From Candidatus Solibacter usitatus (GTDB lineage: Bacteria; Acidobacteriota; Terriglobia; Bryobacterales; Bryobacteraceae): a stretch of 41,643 nucleotides of DNA. This document shows, piece by piece, positions 6,496 through 13,891 of the stretch. The notes beneath the pieces were generated by a model. The model saw only the letters and a program-made list of their open reading frames with translations. It was not told the origin of the DNA and did no database searches. Both the position numbers and the translations under genes were made by a program. The stretch lies in assembly GCA_016213245.1 (NCBI GenBank), contig JACRBC010000067.1:1-41643 (forward strand), given 5' to 3'. How positions within the stretch are numbered: the first letter of the stretch is position 1; every line of letters starts with the position of its first letter.

Positions 6496-7722
6496 CTAAA
6501 AGCTATATCGCAAAACGAGCTGGAAGTTGGAGTTGCGGTTGTACTGGCCGAGGAAGTCGTCCTGTTGGCCGCGGAGCAGAGTGAAGGCGCCGGTGAAGCG
6601 GAGGTGGGCGCCGAGGGCCTGCGAGTACTCGGTCTTAAGGTACATGCCGCGGGCGTCCTGGCGGACGGCGGTTTCGAAGGCGACGGTGCGGTTGGCGTCC
6701 AGATTGTAGGATGCGCGGCCGAGGAAGGACCTGGCAAGGCCGCGGTCGGGCGCGAAGCCGGCCTGGAGGCGGTTCTTCGTGACGGCCTCTCCGGCATAGC
6801 CGCCGGTGAAGACCCACTCGCCGTGCTGGCGCTCGGCCTGGATGACGTAGAGAGCATACTCGTCGGCGGTCCTGGTGGAAGAGGTGAACCAGGCGGTCTC
6901 GCCCTTGAGCGTGAACCAGCGCAGGGGGACGGCGGCGTCGGCGCCGTACATGCGCATGCGGGCGAAGTAGCGCTGGATGGCGACGCTGGGGCGGGGGGCC
7001 AGGCGGAGGCCGGCATCGAAGAGCGGCAGGTGGTTGAATCCATCGAACAGGCTGAGTGAGAGTTCGTAACCGCCGCCGATGTGATTCCAGCGCGCGCCGA
7101 GGTTGCCTCGGCCGGGGAAGCGAGAGCCGAGATCGGTGATGGGGATGCCGCTCATTTCCGGCGGCAGACCCACCCAGCGCTGGTTGAGCAGCGGGCCGCG
7201 GCTGGGCGTGAAGACGGGCTGCCAGACGGCGTCGAAGGTGTCGCCGCCGCGCTCATAGGTGGCGCGCAGGGCGGTGACGCCGAGGAAGTCCGAGTTGATG
7301 ACGTTGAGGAAGTCCTTGGGGGCGAAGCGGTCGGTGGGGTTGAGGATGTCCGCCTTGCCCCAGCGGATGAACTGGCGGCCGGCTTCCAGAGTGAGGCCGC
7401 CTTTGTGGACGATGGCGCTGAGGCGGCGTGCGGAAAGAGCGGGGCGCTGGAGGCCGCGGTCGGCGAAGTCGAGGCGCAGGGCGCGCTCGAACTGGCGATG
7501 GGAGTCGAAGCGCGCGTCGAAGGCGGCGTTCAACTGGAGCCACGGGCGCGGCTTCCAGGACGCCTCCCAGCGGAGGAGCTTCTCGCTGACGGCGCGTCCG
7601 CTGTCGTTGGCGGCGGTCTGGGGATAGAGGGAGTTGCGGGTTTCGAAGAAGCCGCGGTGGGTGAACGATTGGCCGCGCGCCGCCAGGACGCAACAGAGCA
7701 AGAGTGCGGCGCGGCGGAGCAC
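6496..7722 (-). CDS. Outer-membrane beta-barrel protein (DUF1302-like)
   Basis: This 408-residue exported protein has a signal peptide (LRRAALLLCCVLAARGQS) and a body of alternating amphipathic strands ending in an aromatic residue (LVLRYSF), typical of outer-membrane barrels. The segment GRQFIRWGKADILNPTDRFAPKDF strongly resembles the conserved part of DUF1302-type proteins; this is recognised by eye and not by a profile search. The GTG start at 7722-7720 abuts the TAG of the LolA-like gene with no gap. Its position after an ABC exporter and a LolA-like carrier suggests it is the outer-membrane terminus of one export path. Confidence 0.75.
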   Translation of the reverse strand: MLRRAALLLCCVLAARGQSFTHRGFFETRNSLYPQTAANDSGRAVSEKLLRWEASWKPRPWLQLNAAFDARFDSHRQFERALRLDFADRGLQRPALSARRLSAIVHKGGLTLEAGRQFIRWGKADILNPTDRFAPKDFLNVINSDFLGVTALRATYERGGDTFDAVWQPVFTPSRGPLLNQRWVGLPPEMSGIPITDLGSRFPGRGNLGARWNHIGGGYELSLSLFDGFNHLPLFDAGLRLAPRPSVAIQRYFARMRMYGADAAVPLRWFTLKGETAWFTSSTRTADEYALYVIQAERQHGEWVFTGGYAGEAVTKNRLQAGFAPDRGLARSFLGRASYNLDANRTVAFETAVRQDARGMYLKTEYSQALGAHLRFTGAFTLLRGQQDDFLGQYNRNSNFQLVLRYSF

Positions 7723-8484
7723 CTACCGCTCCCGGCGCAGGGCCTGCAGGGTGAAGTTCTCCGGCGAGAGCGGCAGGTTGTACTGGAGCTTCTCGAGCTT
7801 CATGACGGTGCGGCTGTCGCGTTCGAGGTCATGGACTTCGAGCATGCGGGCGGTCCAGATGTTCTGGATCTTCTCGATGTCGGAATAGCGAATGCGGCGA
7901 ATGAGCTTGTCCTCGTTTTTCCCGGCGCCGTAACCCTCGACTTGCAGGAGGACGTAGTTGTCCTTGCGGATCCACAACAGCGTGCGCGAGTACTGGGAGC
8001 GGGCGTCCACGCGGGGCGTGGACTGGATCTTCCAGCAGAGGGCGCCCAAGTGGTTTTCCTCGCCGAGCAGCTTGTAAGAGGCGCGGTCGACGTCGCGCTC
8101 CTCCAGGTCTTCGAAGGTGAAATCGGTGCCGAAGAAGCGCGTGCGGCGGTCCTGGAGGGCGATGCGGCGCTCGCGGGCGACGGCGGGGGTCCACATCCAC
8201 TGGTCGGAGGCGCGGTCCGGGTGGTTGTGGATGAGCAGGGCGACGCCTTTGACTTCAGCCGGAGCGGTGAAGCGGAGCACGGCCTTGGACTCGCCGGCGG
8301 CGCCAAGACGCTCATAGACCCAGCGCTTGGTGGAGACCTTGCGCCTGGCGTCGATCACCTCCAAGGTGCCTTCGTAGCGCTGCGAGCCGGCGCGAGAGCG
8401 TTTCTGGGCTTCGTCGACGATCTGCCGCGCGTCCTGCGCCAGGGCGGGAAGGGCGCACAGCAAAGTGAATGCGAGCCTATTCAT
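7723..8484 (-). CDS. LolA-like periplasmic protein ('outer membrane lipoprotein-sorting' family)
   Basis: This 253-residue exported protein has the signal peptide MNRLAFTLLCALPALAQ. The rest matches the LolA-like family usually called outer membrane lipoprotein-sorting protein (pfam17131 type): DARQIVDEAQKRSRAG, RVFEL-like strands, the WMWTPAVARERRI segment, and GTDFTFEDLEERDV. The fold is a half-barrel that carries hydrophobic cargo. Its ATG lies inside the end of the FtsX gene (8-nt overlap) and its stop abuts the barrel gene. It is not a true LolA by length or context, and its cargo may be a lipid or lipoprotein. Confidence 0.85.
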   Translation of the reverse strand: MNRLAFTLLCALPALAQDARQIVDEAQKRSRAGSQRYEGTLEVIDARRKVSTKRWVYERLGAAGESKAVLRFTAPAEVKGVALLIHNHPDRASDQWMWTPAVARERRIALQDRRTRFFGTDFTFEDLEERDVDRASYKLLGEENHLGALCWKIQSTPRVDARSQYSRTLLWIRKDNYVLLQVEGYGAGKNEDKLIRRIRYSDIEKIQNIWTARMLEVHDLERDSRTVMKLEKLQYNLPLSPENFTLQALRRER

Positions 8485-11029
8485 ATTCGAGGGCCTCCAC
8501 GAGAGAGCCGCGCACAGCGGACTCGGCCGGGCCGATGGCGCTGATGAGCGCCGCGCCGAGGACGACGGGCAGCAGCGTGGCGGCGATCTGGAAGGGGTAA
8601 CGATAATCCAGACGCGTGCCGCTGAGATCGCGTTTGGCGACTTCGAGGATGTAGTAGAGATGGACGGCGCCGAGGGCGAAACCGATTGTCAGTCCCAGCA
8701 CGCCGATGGTGAGCGCCTCGATCCAGATGGTGTGGCGGATCTGGTTGCGCAGGCCGCCGACGGCCCGCAGGACGCCGAGCTCGCGGCGGCGGTCCGAGAT
8801 GGAGACGGTGAGGGCGTTGACGATGCCGAGGATGGCGACCAGCACGGCGACGGCGATCTGGACGTAGGTGAGCCCGAACCATTGCTCGGTGAGCTTGCGG
8901 ATGTAGTCCTTCAGCTCCTGGTTGGTCAACACGTAGAAGCGCATCTGGCCGCCGAAGCGGTTGAGGAGGTCCTGGCGGACGGCGTCGCGCGCGGCGCCGG
9001 GGCGCAGGTAGACGCGGAAGGCGTTGATGGTGTCGTCGCGCCAGTGGCGGAGGAAGAGCCGGCGATCCAGCAGGATGGTGCCCTGGGTGTCGCTGTAGTC
9101 CTGAACCACGCCGAGTACGCGCAGACTCAACATGCCGCCGGGCGAGGGCACGCGCAGGACGTCGCCGAGGTGGACGCGGTGGATGAGCGCGAAGTTGTCG
9201 CTGATGACGACGCCTTCGCCGCGGGCGGCGCCGGCGTACATCTCCTGGCGGCGGCCCTCGATGACCTTCAGCCGGACGCGGCGGGCGAGGCGCTCCACAT
9301 CGGTTGCCACCAGCATCACGGGAGTGCCCTGGTGGATGATGCGCACCGTGCGCACGGCCTGGACCTCCTCCACGCCGGGCACGGCGGCGATCTCCGGCCC
9401 GAGAGTGTCGGAGAAGCAGAAGCTGCGCTGAGTGATGCTCTCCGAGCCGGTGATGAAGAAGTCGGGGTTCAACGCCGTCTCGGCCCAGGTGGTGATGGAC
9501 TCGAAGCTGGACCTGGCGATGCCGCCGAGGCCGATGACCAGCGCGATGGAGAGGGCCAGCGCGGCGACGGCGCCGGAAGTGCGGCGGGGGGCTTGCAGCA
9601 GGCTGTCGGCAGCGAGCGCGCCCTCGACGGGGCGAATGCGCTTGAGGGCGGGGCGCAGGGCCTGAGTGAGCCAGTTGCCGAGCGCGGGCGTCATCAACAG
9701 GACCGCCAGGATGCTCAGCAAGTAGCCGGTATAAAAGACGGCCTGCTGGTGGCCGTAGAAGACACAGACGACGGCCAGCGCCAGCATGACGGCCGCGGTG
9801 AGGCGCCGGGCGCGGTTCTCACCGGCCGAGATGACCTGGACGCGCCCCTTCTGCAGCGCGCGTACGGGGTCCACCTGGGCGGCGTTGCGCGCCGGCAGCC
9901 AGCCGGCGATGAGGCTGGTGAGGAGGCCGAGGCCCAGCGCCGAGGCCAGCAGGCGCGGATCGGCCGCGACCTCTTCGGCGCGTTGCGCGACGCCATAGAC
10001 GTTGCCGATGAGGCCGCCGATGTAGGCCGCCATGCCGCGGGCGATGATGACGCCGAGGGCGAGTCCAGCCAGCGAGCCGAGCAGTCCGGTGATGCCGCTC
10101 TCCAGCAGGAACAGGCGCTTGATCTGGCCGCGCGTGGCGCCGAGGGCGCGCAGGATGCCGATCTCGGAACGGCGCTGGGTGACGGCGATGGAGAAGGTGT
10201 TGTAGATGAGGAAGAGTCCGATGAAGAGGGCGAAGATACTGGTGACGTTGCCGCTCATCGAGTAGATCTGCAACATGGCCTCAAACTGCTTGCCGCGCGA
10301 GCCGGGCGGGTCCACTTGCAGGCCTTCGCCGAGCGCGCGCTGCAAGCCGCGGCGCACGCCGTCGACGCTCGCTCCCGCGCGCACGGTGAGGTCGATGCGG
10401 TCGAACTTGCGGCCCCGGCCGAAGACCAGTTGGGCGGCGTAGACGTCCATGATGGCCAGGTTGCCGCCGAAGGCCGAGGCCATGCCGGCGCTCTTCATCA
10501 CGCCGCGGATGGTGAACTGGCGCGGGCCCTGCATGGTGCGCATGGTGAGCTTGCGGTTGAGCGCCAGGCCGGTGCGGCGGCTGAACTGCTCGCTGACGAT
10601 GAGCGAGTCGGGCTGGGCGAGGAAGACCAGCGGGTCCTCGATGATGGTGTCGCCGGCGTTTTCCAGGTCGTAGTCGCGCAACGAGCGGTCGCCGGTCATG
10701 TCCACGCCGAGGATCAGCAGGTTGCCCTGGCCCTCGATGCCGGTCTGGACGGCGGCTTCGATCACCGGGACGGCGACGGCCACGCCGGGGTGGGCCTGGA
10801 CCTTTTCGAGGATCTCCTCGGGGAAGCCCGCCTCGCCGGCGGTGACCTGAAGCTGGGTGGCGCCGGCGATCTGGTAGACGGTCCTGTTGAAGGCATGGAG
10901 CACGCTCTGGTTGGCGGTGTGCATGCCGACGAAGACGGCCACGCCCAGCACGATGCCGGCGGTGGTGAGCAGCGTGCGCAGCAGGTGCTTGCGCACGTAG
11001 GGCCAGGTGATGAGGCGGAGCAGCATCAT
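8477..11029 (-). CDS. ABC transporter permease, two FtsX domains (YbbP-like)
   Basis: This 850-residue inner-membrane protein is of the MacB/FtsX/LolCE class. There is an N-terminal TM near residues 18-38, then a periplasmic MacB-type domain. Three TMs follow at about 258-380 around the FtsX motif RRSEIGILRALGA. Further TMs lie at about 410-450 and 490-510, then a second periplasmic domain. A second FtsX module sits near the C-terminus at about 720-845, with DRRRELGVLRAVGG. This long two-module form resembles E. coli YbbP, not MacB. The first ATG overlaps the ATPase stop (ATGA). With its ATPase it probably works as a mechanotransmission exporter or extractor. Confidence 0.93.
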   Translation of the reverse strand: MMLLRLITWPYVRKHLLRTLLTTAGIVLGVAVFVGMHTANQSVLHAFNRTVYQIAGATQLQVTAGEAGFPEEILEKVQAHPGVAVAVPVIEAAVQTGIEGQGNLLILGVDMTGDRSLRDYDLENAGDTIIEDPLVFLAQPDSLIVSEQFSRRTGLALNRKLTMRTMQGPRQFTIRGVMKSAGMASAFGGNLAIMDVYAAQLVFGRGRKFDRIDLTVRAGASVDGVRRGLQRALGEGLQVDPPGSRGKQFEAMLQIYSMSGNVTSIFALFIGLFLIYNTFSIAVTQRRSEIGILRALGATRGQIKRLFLLESGITGLLGSLAGLALGVIIARGMAAYIGGLIGNVYGVAQRAEEVAADPRLLASALGLGLLTSLIAGWLPARNAAQVDPVRALQKGRVQVISAGENRARRLTAAVMLALAVVCVFYGHQQAVFYTGYLLSILAVLLMTPALGNWLTQALRPALKRIRPVEGALAADSLLQAPRRTSGAVAALALSIALVIGLGGIARSSFESITTWAETALNPDFFITGSESITQRSFCFSDTLGPEIAAVPGVEEVQAVRTVRIIHQGTPVMLVATDVERLARRVRLKVIEGRRQEMYAGAARGEGVVISDNFALIHRVHLGDVLRVPSPGGMLSLRVLGVVQDYSDTQGTILLDRRLFLRHWRDDTINAFRVYLRPGAARDAVRQDLLNRFGGQMRFYVLTNQELKDYIRKLTEQWFGLTYVQIAVAVLVAILGIVNALTVSISDRRRELGVLRAVGGLRNQIRHTIWIEALTIGVLGLTIGFALGAVHLYYILEVAKRDLSGTRLDYRYPFQIAATLLPVVLGAALISAIGPAESAVRGSLVEALEYE

Positions 11030-11712
11030 GAGGCGGCGTTCCGGCTCAGGTCGCCGACGATGCGCCCGTCGCGCAGGGTGATGGTGCGGTGGCAGCTTTC
11101 GGCGATGGCGCGGTCGTGGGTGACCATGAGGATGGTGGCGTTGAGCCGCTGGTGCAGATCGCGTACCAGATCGAGGATGTCGGCGCCGGTGGCGGTGTCG
11201 AGATTGCCGGTGGGCTCATCGGCGAGGATGATGGGCGGGTAGACGGAGAGTGCGCGGGCGATGGCGACGCGCTGGCGCTCGCCGCCGGAGAGCTCGTCGG
11301 GCAGGTGATCCAGGCGCTGGCCGAGGCCGACCAGGTCGAGCAGTTCCCTGGCGCGCTCGCGCGTCTGCCTGCGGGACCAGCCGCGCAAGTGCAGCGGCAT
11401 GGAGACGTTTTCCATGCAGGAGAGCGACGGGAGCAGATTAAAGAACTGGAAGATAAAGCCGATCTTGTCGCGGCGGACGCGGGTGAGGTCGTCGTCGGCC
11501 AGGCCGGAGAGCGTTGCGCCATCGATGGAGATCTCGCCGGAGGTGGGCTTGTCGAGCGTGCCGATGAGGTTCAGCAGCGTCGACTTCCCGGAGCCGGAGG
11601 GGCCGACGAGAGAGACCATCTCGCCCTTGGCGATGCGCAGGCTGACGCCGTCCAGGGCGCGCACCTTGCGCTTGCCGTCGAATTCCTTGACCACGTGGGA
11701 GAGCTGAATCAC
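11026..11712 (-). CDS. ABC transporter ATP-binding protein (LolD/MacB-like)
   Basis: This 228-residue ATPase has Walker A GPSGSGKST at residues 37-45, the signature LSGGE at 141-145, Walker B IILADEPTGN with D165 and E166, and the switch histidine H199. The LADEPTGNLD sequence is typical of the LolD/MacB/YbbA class that pairs with FtsX permeases. The start is GTG at 11712-11710, preceded by AGAGG with 8-nt spacing; the longer upstream reading frame has no ribosome-binding site and no conserved sequence. It is the first gene of the five-gene operon and follows vapC by 40 nt. Confidence 0.95.
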   Translation of the reverse strand: MIQLSHVVKEFDGKRKVRALDGVSLRIAKGEMVSLVGPSGSGKSTLLNLIGTLDKPTSGEISIDGATLSGLADDDLTRVRRDKIGFIFQFFNLLPSLSCMENVSMPLHLRGWSRRQTRERARELLDLVGLGQRLDHLPDELSGGERQRVAIARALSVYPPIILADEPTGNLDTATGADILDLVRDLHQRLNATILMVTHDRAIAESCHRTITLRDGRIVGDLSRNAAS

Positions 11713-11752
11713 GGCCGCGGCCTCTTTTTCTAAGATGCCATGGCGGGGGCGG

Positions 11753-12178
11753 TCAGCGGCTCCAGGGGTCGAGGACGGAAACGCCGGCGGGCTGGAAGTC
11801 GCGGACGTTGCGGGTGACGATGACCAGGTCGTTGGCCAGCGCCGTGGCGGCGAGCAACGCATCCACCACCGGTAGCGTACGGCCAGCCGACTCACACCTG
11901 GCAGCCAGGCCGGCCCAGGTTTCCGCTACACGCCAATCGACAGGCAGAACCCGGTCTGAATACTGCCGGAGCAGGAGGTCATAGAGCCACCGTTCCAAGG
12001 CCGCGCTCTTACGAGGGTCGAGAGCCCGGAGGGCGCCACGCCGGATTTCGGCCAGGCTGAGCACGCTCACAAACTGGGTCTGTGGATCCCCTTGGCGCAA
12101 CCACTCCCCCACTCGCGTGTCCGGCCGCTGTTTGGCGCCTTCGGACAAGACGTTGGTGTCGAGAAGATAGCCTTTCAC
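11753..12178 (-). CDS. vapC: VapC-like PIN-domain ribonuclease toxin
   Basis: This 141-residue PIN-domain protein is the toxin of a VapBC-type module, a Mg2+-dependent endoribonuclease, often tRNA- or rRNA-specific. The four acidic active-site residues are D7 (LLDTNVLSE), E44 (LSLAEIRRG), D106 (PVVDALLAA) and D127 (TRNVRDF). The GTG start at 12178-12176 overlaps the antitoxin stop (GTGA). FitB-like subgroup features (DTNVLSE, TRNVRDF) are seen. The gene is complete. Confidence 0.94.
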   Translation of the reverse strand: MKGYLLDTNVLSEGAKQRPDTRVGEWLRQGDPQTQFVSVLSLAEIRRGALRALDPRKSAALERWLYDLLLRQYSDRVLPVDWRVAETWAGLAARCESAGRTLPVVDALLAATALANDLVIVTRNVRDFQPAGVSVLDPWSR

Positions 12179-12447
12179 AAATCGATCTCTCGCGGCAGGC
12201 TCTTGTCACGCGTGATGTCCCAGTCCTCGCCGCGCACGGGGCAAGCCTGGAGGATATCCAGCAAACTGGGAGGAGGCTTCTTCTTCTCGAACTCGCTCGA
12301 CCGCACGATGACGACCGTCTCCACGCCGTGGCGCGTGATGGTCTGGGGGCCCGAAGTTTCGGCCAGACGCAGCACTTCGCTGAAGTGCGCTTTGGCGTCC
12401 TGCACGCTCCAGGTGCCTTTCCGGGTCTTCTTGGCGCTTTTCGGCAT
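12175..12447 (-). CDS. Phd/YefM-type antitoxin partner of VapC
   Basis: This 90-residue protein has the Phd/YefM N-terminal pattern: WSVQDAKAHFSEVLRLAETSGPQTITRHGVETVVIV at about residues 13-49. This forms the DNA-binding dimer that also represses the operon. The C-terminal half (KKPPPSLLDILQACPVRGEDWDITRD) should wrap the toxin. The lysine-rich N-terminus (about 1-10) is an extension over the minimal family. It is coupled to vapC by GTGA overlap. Tandem nonamers upstream of its ATG are a likely operator. Confidence 0.9.
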   Translation of the reverse strand: MPKSAKKTRKGTWSVQDAKAHFSEVLRLAETSGPQTITRHGVETVVIVRSSEFEKKKPPPSLLDILQACPVRGEDWDITRDKSLPREIDL

Positions 12448-12468
12448 GGCGGTAACCCCCCGCTGATT

Positions 12469-12486
12469 CTGACCAGACTGACCAGA
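12469..12486 (-). promoter_or_regulatory. Tandem 9-bp repeat upstream of the antitoxin, probable operator
   Basis: CTGACCAGA occurs twice in direct tandem (12469-12477 and 12478-12486), 22 nt upstream of the antitoxin ATG at 12447. With the preceding T each unit is a short dyad (TCTG-AC-CAGA). This arrangement fits cooperative binding of Phd-type dimers. Confidence 0.55.
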
Positions 12487-12507
12487 TTTCAGGATATCAG
12501 CCCTTGG

Positions 12508-13866
12508 TCACGGTAAGACGCTCGGGGGCTCCCTGGGCGAGAGGCCGCCGGGGTCGTTCACCCTGGCGCCGGCGGGGGCAGGCACGCTGCCCTGCAACAG
12601 CGGGTCGGAGGTGGAGCGCATCCATGCATCCAGGCACCCGCGCATCTGGCCGAGGGCGGCCGCTTGGCCGGGATCGCCGGCCAAGTTGTGGGTCTCGTTG
12701 GGGTCGAAGACCAGGTCATAGAGCTGCTCGCGTGGGACGGCCTGGGTGCGCCAGCCCTGGTCCAGCCAGTGGCTCTTGCTCAGTCCGTCATCGCAGTTGG
12801 GGAGATTGGGGGTGGAGCGCTGATCGAAGTTGCGGATGTACTTCCAACGCTGGGTGCGGACGGCGCGCTTGGGCTCGTAGGCGGCGTGGTAGGAGACTTC
12901 GGCGAAGAGGTCGTCGCGGATCTCGTCGCGACGCCCCTGGAGCAGGGGCAGCATGGAGCGTCCGGTGAGCCAGGCGGGTGCGGGCAGATCGAGCGCTTCG
13001 CAGACGGTGGGGAAGAGGTCGAGGTGCGAGACCATGGCGTCGCTGACCTTGCCACCCTGAAAACCGCCGGGGCCGCGCAGCATGAGCATGACGCCGATGC
13101 CGTGATCGGTGAGGCTGCATTTCATGCCGGGGAAGGCGATGCCGTGGTCGGTGGTGCAGATGACGAGGGTGTTCTCCTCCAGTCCGTTGCGGGCGAGGCC
13201 TTCGAAGATGGCGCCCATGGAATCGTCGAGAACTCGCGCCGCGGCCTTGAAGTTGGCCATGTCCTGGCGGACGGCGGGGACATCGGGAAGCGTTGCCGGA
13301 GGGAGCGTGTAGCGCGGGTCTTCCTTCGGACCGGCAACGGGGAACTCGCGGTGGGTCTCGTTGAAACCGCAGGCCAGGAAGAACGGCTGGCTGGGCTTGC
13401 GGTTGAGGAACTCCACGGCGGCGCGCGCCGTCTCCGGGCCGCTGTTGTTCCTGCGGGGCAGAATCCCGGCGTAGCCGAGCGAGGGGATGGACTTCTGATC
13501 GGCTTCGTGTTGCACGTTGCAGAGCGCGGTGAGGTAGCCGTGGCTTTGGAGGAACGAGGCGAGGTGCTGCTTTGGATCGGTCAAGCGGAAGCCGCGGTGG
13601 GCCAGGCCCACCATGCCGCTGGCATGAGCGGATTGCCCGGTGAGGAGCGCGGCCCGGCTTGGACTGCAGGTGGGCGCGGCGCTGAAGGCGCGGCGGAACA
13701 GAACGCCTCCCTCGGCGAACCTCCGCAGGTTTGGCGCGGGGACGGCGTGGCCATAGGGCTCGATGTAGCGCCCGGTGTCGTGCGAATGGATGTAGAGGAT
13801 GTTCGGGCGCCCGCGGGGCATGGCGGCCTGCGCGGCGGATGAGGCGAGGAATTCCCGGCGGTTCAT
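12508..13866 (-). CDS. Exported sulfatase, heparan N-sulfatase (sulfamidase)-like
   Basis: This 452-residue sulfatase cleaves a sulfate ester or sulfamate. The N-terminus MNRREFLASSAAQAA is a Tat-type signal. The metal site starts at NILYIHSHDTGRY, the variant seen in the N-sulfoglucosamine sulfohydrolase subfamily. The sulfatase signature CSPSRAALLTG puts the formylglycine cysteine at C67. Late motifs TDHG, RTQRWKYIRNFD and LYDLVFDPNETHNLA also fit that subfamily. A good GGGAG lies 8 nt before the ATG at 13866-13864. It follows the Oar-like receptor gene by 25 nt on the same strand, suggesting co-expression for use of a sulfated glycan. No maturation enzyme is in the window. Confidence 0.92.
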   Translation of the reverse strand: MNRREFLASSAAQAAMPRGRPNILYIHSHDTGRYIEPYGHAVPAPNLRRFAEGGVLFRRAFSAAPTCSPSRAALLTGQSAHASGMVGLAHRGFRLTDPKQHLASFLQSHGYLTALCNVQHEADQKSIPSLGYAGILPRRNNSGPETARAAVEFLNRKPSQPFFLACGFNETHREFPVAGPKEDPRYTLPPATLPDVPAVRQDMANFKAAARVLDDSMGAIFEGLARNGLEENTLVICTTDHGIAFPGMKCSLTDHGIGVMLMLRGPGGFQGGKVSDAMVSHLDLFPTVCEALDLPAPAWLTGRSMLPLLQGRRDEIRDDLFAEVSYHAAYEPKRAVRTQRWKYIRNFDQRSTPNLPNCDDGLSKSHWLDQGWRTQAVPREQLYDLVFDPNETHNLAGDPGQAAALGQMRGCLDAWMRSTSDPLLQGSVPAPAGARVNDPGGLSPREPPSVLP

Positions 13867-13891
13867 ATGATGGTCTCCCGAACCAAGCGGA

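Noticed and set aside
8465-11242. A 925-codon plus-strand frame opposite the FtsX permease
   Set aside because: The translation is dominated by D, E, A, G, H and Q in the pattern expected from the reverse complement of a GC-rich gene; the minus strand has FtsX motifs and coupled neighbours.
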